The notes under the pieces are model-generated. The model worked only from the letters and a program-made list of their open reading frames with translations. It did not search any database and was not told the origin of the DNA. Positions 33,761 through 41,983 of a stretch of 64,000 nt of DNA are shown here, in pieces (the stretch's first letter is position 1; every line of letters begins with the position of its first letter). This DNA comes from CAVPTL01 sp963727235 (GTDB taxonomy: Bacteria > Actinomycetota > Thermoleophilia > Gaiellales > JAICJC01). The stretch covers positions 1 to 64,000 of the forward strand of contig CAVSFZ010000022.1 in NCBI GenBank assembly GCA_963727235.1, read 5' to 3'. A program made the translations under genes and the position numbers.

Positions 33761-34108
33761 GTGAGCGAGAGCAGCGCCATCCGTGAGTTCGCCCTCGCGT
33801 TCCCGAAGGCGTTCGAGGATCATCCGTTCGGTCCCGATACCCACGTCTTCAAGGTGGGCGGCAAGAGCATGTTCGTGATCCTGTCCGACGGCCCGCCGGT
33901 GAAGGTGACCGTCAAGCTGACCAAGGAGGAGCGCCAGGTCGCGCTGGAGATGCCCTACGTCAGCGAGGCCCGGTACGTCGGCCGGTACGGTTGGATCACC
34001 GCTGCGATCGAGGACGAGCATGCCCTCGACGCCACTCTCGAGTGGATCCGGGAGAGCTACTGGCTGAAGGCGCCCGCCGATATCCGCGAGGCGGCCTGGG
34101 CTGAATAA
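33761..34108 (+). CDS. MmcQ/YjbR-family DNA-binding-like protein
   Basis: 115 residues with the family's pattern: FALAFPKAFEDHPFG, HVFKVGGKSMFVILSDG, VTVKLTKEERQVALE and RYVGRYGWITAAI. The CyaY-like fold is reported to bind DNA in some members; function is poorly defined. GTG start with TAGACT (33749-33754) ending 6 bases upstream. The last codons GAA-TAA lie inside palindromic repeat copy 3, so the repeat supplies the stop. Confidence 0.88.
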   Translation: MSESSAIREFALAFPKAFEDHPFGPDTHVFKVGGKSMFVILSDGPPVKVTVKLTKEERQVALEMPYVSEARYVGRYGWITAAIEDEHALDATLEWIRESYWLKAPADIREAAWAE

Positions 34109-34132
34109 TTGGTGCCAGGCACCAATTATTCA
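34102..34132. repeat. Palindromic repeat, copy 3 (ATT variant)
   Basis: 31-base perfect palindrome with central A: arms TGAATAATTGGTGCC and GGCACCAATTATTCA. It contains the stop codon of the gene ending at 34108 and lies between convergent genes (34108 and 34147). Confidence 0.9.
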
Positions 34133-34146
34133 CAGGGGCGTTGGGG

Positions 34147-34305
34147 TCAGCTGGTGGTGCGCTTGCGATCGTGCGAGTCGAACGCGCGCATCGAGAACTC
34201 GAACACCACGCATACAGCCGCGGCGACCAGCAGGGCAGGCACTCCCCAGATGAAGAACGCGGCCACGACCGCGCCCACCGAAATGATGTTTCGAGCGAGG
34301 ATCAC
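34147..34305 (-). CDS. Very small membrane protein (52 aa)
   Basis: A short frame beginning GTG and reading MILARNIISVGAVVAAFFIW, then GVPALLVAAAVCVVFEFSM and a charged tail ending HDRKRTTS. The hydrophobic N-terminal two-thirds can span the membrane. GACACT on the minus strand (34312-34317) ends 6 bases before the GTG, matching the leaderless pattern of neighbours. Family unknown. It occupies an otherwise empty gap. Confidence 0.6.
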   Translation of the reverse strand: MILARNIISVGAVVAAFFIWGVPALLVAAAVCVVFEFSMRAFDSHDRKRTTS

Positions 34306-34367
34306 CCTCTCAGTGTCTACCTGAAACCGGGTGATCGCAGTCCCTCGAACGGGGGAAGGGGTGGCGC

Positions 34368-34832
34368 TTACACCGTCTGGCAGAACGGGGAGATCAGGAC
34401 AGCCACTCGCTCGAGGAATGCCTGGTCATCGGCGGCGAACGCCGCCGGCGTGTCGGAGTCCACATCGATCTCGGCAACCACGCGTCCCGCGGCGATCACA
34501 GGCACCACGATCTCGGCCCGCGTCGAGACGAAGCAGGCGATGTAGCGATCGTCGGCATTGACGTCGTCGACGATCTCGGTCCGGCCCGACGCGGCAGCCG
34601 CGCCGCAGATGCCGGCGCCGATCGGGATGCGGGTGTGCTCGGTGGGCTCGGGCCCCAGCCACGGCCCCAGCACCAGGTCGCCGCCCTCGACGAAGTAGAC
34701 GCCGATCCAGGAGTAGTGGTCGAGCCGGTCGTGCAGCACCGCGACGGTCTGGCGTACAACCGCCGCGGGATCGGGCTCTCGTTCGGTCAGGCGCTCGATT
34801 GCCTCGAGCGCGCCCAGCTGGGCGCTGTTCAC
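34368..34832 (-). CDS. GAF protein, free methionine-(R)-sulfoxide reductase-like
   Basis: 154 residues, one GAF domain. It resembles the fRMsr (YebR) enzymes that reduce free methionine-R-sulfoxide: SWIGVYFV, GAGICGAAAASGRTEIVDDV and RYIACFVSTRAEIVVPV. The two cysteines are 24 residues apart, the same spacing as the Cys94/Cys118 pair of E. coli YebR. The third family cysteine (Cys84 position) is missing. GTG start overlaps the stop of the thioesterase gene (GTGA). Confidence 0.78.
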   Translation of the reverse strand: MNSAQLGALEAIERLTEREPDPAAVVRQTVAVLHDRLDHYSWIGVYFVEGGDLVLGPWLGPEPTEHTRIPIGAGICGAAAASGRTEIVDDVNADDRYIACFVSTRAEIVVPVIAAGRVVAEIDVDSDTPAAFAADDQAFLERVAVLISPFCQTV

Positions 34833-35269
34833 AGCTCCACGTCGCTGTCGAAGGCACTCACGATCGTGCGCAGATGCTCGCTCACCGGCACCGATCGACG
34901 CGCGACATGATCGATCTGGACGACCGTCTGGTCGGCGGTCACCAGGTGCACCCCGGTGGTTACGTCAACGGCTTCGAACTGCCAGCGCACGCTGGTCTGC
35001 CCGATCCTGGCGACTCGCACGAACACCTCGAGCTGGTCGTCGAATCTGGCGGGTGCGTGGTACTCGACGTGCTGGGCCCGCATCACGAACTCGGTCAGCC
35101 CCTGGCCGTCTGCCAGCAGTCCGAGGTGTCGCAGGTACTCGACCCGGGCACGGTCGAAGTACGGCATGTAGCGGCCGTAGTACACGACTCCCTGGGCATC
35201 GGTCTCGTCAAAGCCCACGCGGGTCACGAAGGAGAATCCAAATGGCGGGCGGCGATCGGTGACCGTCAC
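34829..35269 (-). CDS. Acyl-CoA thioesterase, YbgC/4HBT hotdog family
   Basis: 146 residues with the hotdog thioesterase signature FDETDAQGVVYYGRYMPYFD (catalytic Asp in the D-x-x-G-V-V-Y-Y loop), a central helix and RWQFEAVDVTTGVHLVTA strands. It hydrolyses acyl-CoA esters; chain length unknown. GTG start overlaps the phosphomannomutase stop and its own stop overlaps the fRMsr-like gene, so three genes form a tight minus-strand operon. Confidence 0.88.
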   Translation of the reverse strand: MTVTDRRPPFGFSFVTRVGFDETDAQGVVYYGRYMPYFDRARVEYLRHLGLLADGQGLTEFVMRAQHVEYHAPARFDDQLEVFVRVARIGQTSVRWQFEAVDVTTGVHLVTADQTVVQIDHVARRSVPVSEHLRTIVSAFDSDVEL

Positions 35270-36609
35270 GATCGGATCAGCCCGAGCACCTCATCCCGGC
35301 ACGACTCCATCTTGGCCTCGGACAGCGCTTCCAGGTTGAGCCGAAGCAGTGGCTCGGTGTTCGACGGGCGGACGTTGAAGTGCCAGTCGTCGAACTCGAA
35401 CGAGACGCCGTCGAGGTGCGACACCCGGTTTGCCCTGGGCCCGAACGTGTCCTTCAGCGTCTGGAGGCGCACCGGCACGTCGTCCACTGTCGAGTTGATC
35501 TCGCCCGAGATGAAGTACCGCTCCCGAAACGGTGCCAGCAGCTCTGACAGCTTCTTTCCCGACTGAGACACCAGCTCGAGCAGCACCAGCGCGGGCACGA
35601 TCCCGGTGTCGCAGTAGTAGAAGTCCTTGAAGTAGTAGTGCCCCGACACCTCCCCGGCGAATACCGCGTCCTCCTTACGGATGCGGGCCTTGATGAAGGC
35701 GTGGCCGACGCGGTTTTCCAGCGCCGTGCCACCGGCCGCTTCCACCGTGTCGCGCACCGCCCACGACGCCCGCAGGTCGTACACGATGGTGGCTCCGGGA
35801 TGCTGCGCCAGCATCGATCGTGCGATCAGGGCGGTGATCAGGTCGCCGGGGACGAACTCACCGGTGTCGTCGATGAAGAAGCAGCGGTCGGCGTCGCCGT
35901 CCCAGGCGATGCCGAGATCGGCGCCATGCTCGAGCACCTTGGCGATGATGAACTGGCGGTTCTCCTCGAGCAGCGGGTTCGGCTCGTGGTTGGGAAACGA
36001 CCCGTCGGGATCCAGCGAGTAGGTGTGCGTGACCAGCGGCAGCTGTTCCAGCACCGGGGAGATCATCGGCCCGGCCATGCCGTTGGCGCCGTCCAGCACC
36101 ACCGTCAGCGGACTGATCGCGCCGGGGTCGATGAACCGCATGACGCGGTCGACGAAGCCGTCGTACACATCGCGTTGGGTGACGCCGCCGGCCGCCCCAG
36201 CCGCGGGCAGCTCGCCCAGCGCGAGGGTCTTGATCTTGTCCAGGCCGGTATCGCCACCCACCGGCTGTGCGCCGCGGCGCACGATCTTCATGCCGTTGTA
36301 GGCGGCCGGGTTGTGCGACGCGGTCACCATGATGCCGCCCTGGTAGCCGTACTCGCCGACCGCGAAGTAGAGCATCTCGGTGCCGATCTGGCCGAGGTCG
36401 ACGACGTCAGCGCCGGCCGCCGTGGCACCCCGAATCGCAGCCGCGGCGATGTCGGGTGAGGACAACCGCATGTCGTGGCCGATGGCCATCACCTCGGGCT
36501 CGAAGGCACCGACGTAGGCTGCCGCCAGCCGCTCGGCTCCCGCGGCATCGAGCTCATCTGGCACGATCCCCCGTACGTCATAGGCCTTGAACACCGAAGG
36601 TGAGAGCAT
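35266..36609 (-). CDS. Phosphomannomutase/phosphoglucomutase
   Basis: 447 residues of the alpha-D-phosphohexomutase family. Phosphoserine loop VTASHNPAAYNGMK (about 95-108), metal loop IAWDGDADRCFF (about 238-249), sugar-specificity loop GEVSGHYYFKDFYY, and phosphate-binding RPSNTEPLLRLNLEA. It interconverts hexose 6- and 1-phosphates for GDP-mannose or glycan synthesis. ATG 36609 is preceded by TAGACT on the minus strand with a 7-base gap. First gene of the three-gene operon. Confidence 0.93.
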   Translation of the reverse strand: MLSPSVFKAYDVRGIVPDELDAAGAERLAAAYVGAFEPEVMAIGHDMRLSSPDIAAAAIRGATAAGADVVDLGQIGTEMLYFAVGEYGYQGGIMVTASHNPAAYNGMKIVRRGAQPVGGDTGLDKIKTLALGELPAAGAAGGVTQRDVYDGFVDRVMRFIDPGAISPLTVVLDGANGMAGPMISPVLEQLPLVTHTYSLDPDGSFPNHEPNPLLEENRQFIIAKVLEHGADLGIAWDGDADRCFFIDDTGEFVPGDLITALIARSMLAQHPGATIVYDLRASWAVRDTVEAAGGTALENRVGHAFIKARIRKEDAVFAGEVSGHYYFKDFYYCDTGIVPALVLLELVSQSGKKLSELLAPFRERYFISGEINSTVDDVPVRLQTLKDTFGPRANRVSHLDGVSFEFDDWHFNVRPSNTEPLLRLNLEALSEAKMESCRDEVLGLIRS

Positions 36610-36622
36610 CAGCGAGAGTCTA

Positions 36623-37141
36623 GTGAGGGTGAGACTGCGGCCGTTGCAGCTGGCCGACAGCGCGGTCCTGCTCGAGTTGTACAGCGCCAACCGCGAGTTC
36701 CTGGCGCCGTTTGACCCTCCTCGGGCGACCGATTTCCTGACCGAGCAGGGCCAGGCACGAGAGGTCGCGGTATCGGTCGAGGCGGGGCTGGCCGGCGCGT
36801 CGCAGCGATTCGTGATCGAGGCCGGGTCCCAACCCGTCGGCGTGCTGGGCGTCTCGAACATCGTCGAGGGCGCTTTTCGCAGCGCCAACCTGGGCTACTG
36901 GGTGGCCCAGGATCACAACCGGCGCGGGATCGCGACCCAGGCGGTGAAGCTCGCGGTGCGCTGGGCGTTCGACGAGCGGGGGCTGCACCGGCTGGAGGCG
37001 GGCACCCTGGTCGACAACCTCGCCTCGCAGCGGGTGCTCGAGCGAAACCGCTTCACCCGCATCGGACTCAGCCCGCGATATCTGAGGATCGCCGGCGAGT
37101 GGCGCGACCACATCCTGTTCGCCCGCACGGCCGAAGATTGA
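36623..37141 (+). CDS. GNAT N-acetyltransferase, RimJ/RimL-like
   Basis: About 172 residues. Substrate-binding N-terminus RLRPLQLADSAVLLELY, then the acetyl-CoA loop HNRRGIATQAVKLAVRWAF (about 110-128) and the RimJ-type LHRLEAGTLVDNLASQRVLER. It acetylates an amino group, possibly a ribosomal-protein N-terminus. The start is uncertain between GTG 36623 and GTG 36629; an upstream TTG would overlap the divergent mutase gene. Confidence 0.85.
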   Translation: MRVRLRPLQLADSAVLLELYSANREFLAPFDPPRATDFLTEQGQAREVAVSVEAGLAGASQRFVIEAGSQPVGVLGVSNIVEGAFRSANLGYWVAQDHNRRGIATQAVKLAVRWAFDERGLHRLEAGTLVDNLASQRVLERNRFTRIGLSPRYLRIAGEWRDHILFARTAED

Positions 37142-37153
37142 GGAACTCGGCGG

Positions 37154-37636
37154 TTAAACCGGCCAGGCGGCCCGCACCTGCTCCAGCGTGCGGCTGAGAT
37201 GCTCGGGCATCACCCTGACGTCGGCGAGCACCGGCATGAAGTTGGTATCGCCGCCCCAGCGTGGCACCAGGTGCAGATGCAGGTGACCCACGACGCCGGC
37301 CCCCGCGACCCGGCCGAGGTTGAGCCCTGAGTTGAACCCCTCCGGCGACATTGCCGCGGTCAGCGCCGTGATGCCCTGGTCGAGCAGTTGCCACACCTCG
37401 GCCCGCTCCTCGGCGGTGAGCTCGCCCGGCATCGCCAGGTGCCTGTAGGGCGCGACCATCAGGTGGCCGCTGGAGTAGGGGTAGAGGTTCAGCAGCACAT
37501 AGGCGTGGGTACCGCGGTGAACCACCAGGTTTTCGTCATCGTCGCCGGCCTGCTTGGAGCAGAAGATGCATTCGCCGCTGGTGGATCCGTCTTGCACGTA
37601 CTGCAGCCGCCAAGGCGCCCACAGCCGTTCGGTCAC
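37154..37636 (-). CDS. HIT-domain nucleotide hydrolase or phosphorylase
   Basis: 160 residues. Histidine triad VVGHLHLHLVPRW (about 114-126), a zinc-like ECIFCSKQ near residue 23, and YPYSSGHLMVAPYRH. The layout matches the actinobacterial Ap4A-phosphorylase/HIT group that acts on dinucleoside polyphosphates. GTG start overlaps the corA stop (GTGA), so it is cotranscribed with corA. Confidence 0.9.
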   Translation of the reverse strand: MTERLWAPWRLQYVQDGSTSGECIFCSKQAGDDDENLVVHRGTHAYVLLNLYPYSSGHLMVAPYRHLAMPGELTAEERAEVWQLLDQGITALTAAMSPEGFNSGLNLGRVAGAGVVGHLHLHLVPRWGGDTNFMPVLADVRVMPEHLSRTLEQVRAAWPV

Positions 37637-38628
37637 AACCAGTCCTTGTGGCGGAAATACAGCAACATGCCGGTCGAGAGCAGCAACATGCCGCCGACGA
37701 TCACCCAGAACGAATCGGCGGTGTGCTCCCGGGGCAGGCCCACGTTCATGCCGTAGATGCCCGAGATCAGCGTCAGCGGCAAGAGGATCACGCTGAACAG
37801 CGTCAGCACGCGCAGGATGTCGTTCTGCTTGTGGGCGATCACCGACTCGTTGGTCTGCTCCAGCGCCTCGACCACCTCTTTGTAGTTGTCGAGCTGATCC
37901 CAGATGCGCTCGGCCTTGTCCACGATGTCGTCGAAGTAGACCTCGAGATCCTCGGGCAGATACCGAGTGCGGGCGCGCTCCAGCAGTCGCAGGGTGCTGC
38001 GCTCGGGCTTGATCACCTTGCGGTAGGCGACGATCTCCTGCTTCACGTCGGAGATGTCGCGCACGACCTCCTCCGAACGCCGCTCGGTGAAGATCGCCTC
38101 TCCCAGCCGGTCGAGCTTGAACCCGATCTTGTCCAGGATCGGGAAGCAGTAGTCGAACATCTCCGACAGCACCTCGTAGAGGAGATACCCGGAGCCCTTC
38201 GAGAAGTACTCCTCACGCCGCTCGGTGTTGCTCTCGAGCTGCCCGAACAGCCGTCCGAGCGGCTTCAGAGGCACGTTGGGGAGGGTCACGATCAGACCCT
38301 CCTGCACGAACACGTTCAGCTCTGCGGCGTCCAGGCGGCGCTTGATCTTGTTGAAGTACGGCACGTGCAGCACGATGAACATGTACTCGTCGTACTCGTC
38401 GATCTTCGGCCGCTGGCGCGTCGACAGCACATCCTCGAGATCCAGGGGATGGAAGTCGAACTGCTCCGCCAGGTAGGCGGTTTCGGTGGCGGTCGGTGCT
38501 TCGAGGTTCAGCCAGCGCGTGCCGAGAGCTTCGAGCTCAGCGACATGGGGCTCGACGCGTTCGACCGTTCCTTGCGGCGCACGATCGCGCCTGCGTACTG
38601 TCCTCGGGATCCGTGGCAGGTTCGGCAT
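37633..38628 (-). CDS. corA: CorA-family magnesium/divalent-cation transporter
   Basis: 331 residues. A large cytoplasmic domain rich in charged helices is followed by two C-terminal transmembrane helices (VLTLFSVILLPLTLISGIYG and FWVIVGGMLLLSTGMLLYF) with the pore signature YGMN between them. CorA forms a pentameric Mg2+ channel. The ATG at 38628 lacks a clear -10 or ribosome binding site: a TACACT (38666-38671) instead points to an out-of-frame ATG at 38659, 31 bases upstream. Confidence 0.92.
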   Translation of the reverse strand: MPNLPRIPRTVRRRDRAPQGTVERVEPHVAELEALGTRWLNLEAPTATETAYLAEQFDFHPLDLEDVLSTRQRPKIDEYDEYMFIVLHVPYFNKIKRRLDAAELNVFVQEGLIVTLPNVPLKPLGRLFGQLESNTERREEYFSKGSGYLLYEVLSEMFDYCFPILDKIGFKLDRLGEAIFTERRSEEVVRDISDVKQEIVAYRKVIKPERSTLRLLERARTRYLPEDLEVYFDDIVDKAERIWDQLDNYKEVVEALEQTNESVIAHKQNDILRVLTLFSVILLPLTLISGIYGMNVGLPREHTADSFWVIVGGMLLLSTGMLLYFRHKDWL

Positions 38629-38721
38629 CGTTGCTCGCAGGGGTCAACAGCGTGGGCATCCTTGAAGTGTACTGATTCGACAGGACAGTATCGACCCCTC
38701 GCATCGGATACCGTAGCCCCA

Positions 38722-39438
38722 GTGAGCACGAGACGACCAACGGCGGACGAAAACCTGCTGAACCGCCGGGATACGGCCTTTCTCCATACGGATCCCTGGA
38801 GGATCCTGCGGATTCAGTCCGAGTTTGTCGAAGGATTCGACGCTCTGGCCGAGGTCGGCCAGACGGTGGCGGTGTTCGGATCGGCCCGTACCGACCCCCG
38901 CGATCGCATCTACAAGGCCGCCAGGGAGACCTCGCAGCTGCTGGTGGAGGCGGGGTACGCGATCCTGACCGGCGGCGGCCCAGGGATCATGGAGGCCGCC
39001 AATCGGGGCGCTCGTGACGCCGGCGGGGTCTCGATCGGCGCCAACATCGAGCTCCCTCACGAGCAGCATGCCAACCCCTACCTGGACATCTCGCTCGACT
39101 TTCGCTACTTCTTCGTGCGAAAGACGATGTTCGTGAAGTACTCGGAGGGGTTTGTCGTGTTCCCCGGCGGGTTCGGCACGATGGACGAGCTGTTCGAGGC
39201 GCTGACGCTGATCCAGACCGGACGAGTGCACCGGTTTCCGGCGGTGCTGTACGGCAGCGAGTACTGGGGCGGGCTGCTGGACTGGATCCGGTCGACGATG
39301 CTCGAAGAGGGCCACGTGTCGCCGGAGGATCTCGACCTGACGATGGTCGCCGACAGCCCGGAGGAGGCGGTGGCGATGGTGGTGGCGTGCAACACCGGCA
39401 CCTGCGGTCACCCGGCCCATCAGCACGTGCTCAAGTGA
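38722..39438 (+). CDS. LOG-family protein (Rossmann, TIGR00730-like)
   Basis: 238 residues. LOG motif PGGFGTMDELFEALT (about 150-164) and the nucleotide loop ILTGGGPGIMEAANRGARDAGG, split by the usual turn. Members release adenine-type cytokinins or act as nucleotide 5'-monophosphate nucleosidases. An N-terminal 45-residue extension precedes AVFGSARTDPRD. GTG start with TACCGT 7 bases upstream; the TGA overlaps the GTG of the DNA glycosylase gene. Confidence 0.9.
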   Translation: MSTRRPTADENLLNRRDTAFLHTDPWRILRIQSEFVEGFDALAEVGQTVAVFGSARTDPRDRIYKAARETSQLLVEAGYAILTGGGPGIMEAANRGARDAGGVSIGANIELPHEQHANPYLDISLDFRYFFVRKTMFVKYSEGFVVFPGGFGTMDELFEALTLIQTGRVHRFPAVLYGSEYWGGLLDWIRSTMLEEGHVSPEDLDLTMVADSPEEAVAMVVACNTGTCGHPAHQHVLK

Positions 39439-40289
39439 CCGCCGAGGTTGAGTTTTCGCCGGTCGCCCCGTACCTGCTGCGGGCGTGCCTGGGGCCGCCG
39501 GATCTGACTCGGCGGAGGTTTCCGGGCGGGCTCGAGCTGACCTTCGAAGCCGACGGCGAGCCCGTCTACGCGCGTGCCTGGCAGACGTCCGATGGACGGC
39601 TGCGGGCGCGCATCGACGCGCCCTGCCTGGAGCCCGCCCACGATCGATTGCGCCAGATGCTGAGGGTGGACGTCGACCACCGGCCGTTTCTGCGGATGGC
39701 CGAGCGCGACCGGATGCTGGCCCCGCTGCGCTCACATCTCACCGGATTGCGACCGTTGCTACTGGGCTCCGTGGCACACGCACTGACGCGCGGGGTGTGC
39801 GGCCAGCTGATCCGCACCAGCGAGGCGCTGGCGATCGAACGCCGGATCGTGGCCATGCTGAGCCCTCGGTATCGCGGTCTGCGGCTGCCACCGACCGCCG
39901 ATGCGATCGCCCATGCGCACCCGGCCCGCTTCGAGCGGGCGGGCCTCTCGCCGCAGCGGGCGGCGCTGCTCAGCCGTGCCTCGCTGCAACCGTGGGACGA
40001 GCTGGCGGCCCAGCCGAGCGAGCGGGTCGAGGCGCGTCTGCGGGCGCTGCGTGGACTGGGTGCGTGGACGTCGGGCCACGTCCTGCTGCACGGGTACGGA
40101 CGGTTGGATCGCGGCCTCGCGGGAGACCTGGCGCTGGTGCGGCTGGCCACCCGGCTACTGGGCCGAAAGGCGGACACCGCCGACACCGAACGGTTGCTGG
40201 AGCCGTACGGCGAGTGGCGTGGCCTGGCCTCTTTGTGGCTGATGCATCATCCGCTGGCCGCAAGGCATGCATTGCCGGCCTCGGCCTAG
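39435..40289 (+). CDS. AlkA-like DNA-3-methyladenine glycosylase (HhH-GPD)
   Basis: 284 residues. The helix-hairpin-helix LRALRGLGAWTSGHVLLHGYG and the following GDLALVRLATRLLG hold the motif of base-excision glycosylases, with the catalytic Asp in GDLAL. The N-terminal beta-domain (PYLLRACLGPP...GLELTFEADG) suits AlkA. It removes alkylated bases. GTG overlaps the LOG gene stop by 4 bases. Confidence 0.85.
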   Translation: MTAEVEFSPVAPYLLRACLGPPDLTRRRFPGGLELTFEADGEPVYARAWQTSDGRLRARIDAPCLEPAHDRLRQMLRVDVDHRPFLRMAERDRMLAPLRSHLTGLRPLLLGSVAHALTRGVCGQLIRTSEALAIERRIVAMLSPRYRGLRLPPTADAIAHAHPARFERAGLSPQRAALLSRASLQPWDELAAQPSERVEARLRALRGLGAWTSGHVLLHGYGRLDRGLAGDLALVRLATRLLGRKADTADTERLLEPYGEWRGLASLWLMHHPLAARHALPASA

Positions 40290-40294
40290 TGACG

Positions 40295-40320
40295 TGTCGA
40301 TTTGGGGTCGCCCGTTCGTG
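40295..40320 (+). promoter_or_regulatory. Putative ECF42-type promoter upstream of the yciI-sigma pair
   Basis: TGTCGA (40295-40300), 16 bases, then CGTG (40317-40320). ECF42 sigma factors are known to control their own operon from promoters with TGTCGA at -35 and a CGWC-like -10. The -35 here is exact, the -10 differs at one base. Leader length to the yciI ATG would be about 45 bases. Confidence 0.5.
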
Positions 40321-40369
40321 TAGAGGGTGAGGCCCGGCATGCAGCCGGGGTAACGTCAAGGAGGACACG

Positions 40370-40735
40370 ATGAAGCGGTACCTACTCAGCGTCTATCAGC
40401 CCGACGGCGACCCTCCGGCAAGCGTCGATCTGGAGCAGATCATGCGCGACGTGAACACGGTCAATCAGGAGATGAAGGCCGCCGGCGCCTGGGTGTTCTC
40501 CGGCGGGCTGCACCAGCCCAGCACCGCCACGGTGGTGCGGCTCGAGCGCGGCGACGTGCTCACAACCGACGGCCCCTACGTCGAGGGCAAGGAGCATCTG
40601 GGCGGCTTGTCGATCGTCGCCGCACCCGATCTCGATGCCGCCTTGGAGTGGGGCCGAAAGCTCGCTCGGGCAACCACGTTGCCGATCGAGGTACGTCCGT
40701 TCCAGGGGGAGCCCCACGGCGATGCAGATCGCTGA
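40370..40735 (+). CDS. YciI/DGPF-domain protein
   Basis: 121 residues. Small ferredoxin-like alpha/beta protein with the family's RYLLSVYQPDGDPP start, GGLHQPSTATVVR and the namesake DGPY segment in TTDGPYVEGKEHLGG. DGPF proteins commonly sit beside ECF42 sigma factors and are thought to be their targets or partners. Excellent ribosome binding site AAGGAGG 6 bases before the ATG. Overlaps the sigma gene by 14 bases. Confidence 0.92.
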   Translation: MKRYLLSVYQPDGDPPASVDLEQIMRDVNTVNQEMKAAGAWVFSGGLHQPSTATVVRLERGDVLTTDGPYVEGKEHLGGLSIVAAPDLDAALEWGRKLARATTLPIEVRPFQGEPHGDADR

Positions 40736-41954
40736 TGCCGCCTCGATCGATCGAGTGTTTCGCGAGCAGTACGGCCGCGCCGTGGCCGTCCTGGTGCGCT
40801 CGTTCGGGGATATCGACATCGCGGAGGAGGCCGTCCAGGATGCATTCACCGTCGCGCTGGAGCGCTGGCCCTCCGACGGGCAGCCCCCCAGCCCGGCGGG
40901 CTGGATCATCACGACTGCCCGAAACCGGGCGATCGACCGGCTGCGGCGGGAGGCCTCTCGCGACGACCGCCACGCGCAGGCGGCTCTGATGCAGGTCGAC
41001 GGCGAACCACAGGAGCCGATGGAGCAGGGGGTGGTGGACGACGACCAGCTGCGGTTGATCTTCACCTGCTGCCACCCGGCGCTCTCCCAAGGCGCCCAGG
41101 TGGCGCTGACACTGCGGCTGATCGGTGGACTGACGACGCCCGAGATCGCTCGCGCCTTCCTGGTGCCTGAGTCGACCATGGCGCAGCGGCTGGTGCGTGC
41201 CAAGGGCAAGATCCGCGATGCCGGAATCCCCTTTCGGGTTCCCAACCAGGCCGACCTGCCCCAACGAGTCGATGCGGTGCTGAGCGTCCTCTACCTGATC
41301 TTCACCGAAGGCCACACGGCCAGCTCCGGCGATCGGCTGGTGCGCGAGGAGCTGTGTGCCGAGGCCATCCGGCTGGGCCGGCTGCTGGACGAGCTGATGC
41401 CCGGCGAGCCGGAGGTGATGGGACTGCTCGCGTTGATGCTGCTGGTCGAGTCGCGCCGCGTTGCCCGCACCGCCCCAAATGGCGATCTGGTGCTGCTTGC
41501 CAACCAGGATCGCAGCCTCTGGAATCACGAGCTGATCGCCGAGGGGCAGGCCATCGTCAAGCGCTGCCTGGAGTTCGATCGGCCTGGCTCGTATCAGATC
41601 CAGGCGGCCATCAACGCCGTCCACAGCGAGGCCGCGAGTGCAGACGAGACCGACTGGTGGCAGATTCTGCGCCTGTACGACCAGCTGCTTGCGATCGCGC
41701 CCACGCCGGTGGTCGCGCTCAACCGGGCGGTCGCGCTGGCCGAGGTGGACGGGCCGGGAGTGGCGCTGGCGGTGGTCGACGAGCTGGACCTGGATGACTA
41801 CTACCTCTACCACGCGGTTCGCGCTGACCTGCTACGGCGAGCCGCGCGCCCGGCCGAGGCCGCCGACGCCTACGCCGCGGCGATCGAGCTGAGCGACAAC
41901 GAGACTGAGCGAGAGTTCCTGCAACGACGGCGGGACGCGCTCGCAAACGCCTGA
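40722..41954 (+). CDS. ECF42-type RNA polymerase sigma factor with C-terminal TPR-like extension
   Basis: 410 residues. Sigma region 2 (VFREQYGRAVAVLVRSFGDI, DAFTVALERWP) and region 4 (LRLIGGLTTPEIARAFLVPE, STMAQRLVRAK) are followed by about 220 residues of helical repeats (YQIQAAINAVHSEAA, PTPVVALNRAVALAEVDG) as in ECF42 proteins, where the extension is needed for function. No anti-sigma factor gene is adjacent. Overlaps yciI; the pair is probably autoregulated from the promoter at 40295. Confidence 0.92.
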   Translation: MQIADAASIDRVFREQYGRAVAVLVRSFGDIDIAEEAVQDAFTVALERWPSDGQPPSPAGWIITTARNRAIDRLRREASRDDRHAQAALMQVDGEPQEPMEQGVVDDDQLRLIFTCCHPALSQGAQVALTLRLIGGLTTPEIARAFLVPESTMAQRLVRAKGKIRDAGIPFRVPNQADLPQRVDAVLSVLYLIFTEGHTASSGDRLVREELCAEAIRLGRLLDELMPGEPEVMGLLALMLLVESRRVARTAPNGDLVLLANQDRSLWNHELIAEGQAIVKRCLEFDRPGSYQIQAAINAVHSEAASADETDWWQILRLYDQLLAIAPTPVVALNRAVALAEVDGPGVALAVVDELDLDDYYLYHAVRADLLRRAARPAEAADAYAAAIELSDNETEREFLQRRRDALANA

Positions 41955-41983
41955 GGCGAGAGCGTTTGTGATAGAACGGCGGC

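Noticed and set aside
34109..34324. Plus-strand 71-codon frame after the YjbR-type gene
   Set aside because: It begins inside repeat copy 3 and is antisense to the more convincing small membrane-protein gene at 34147-34305.
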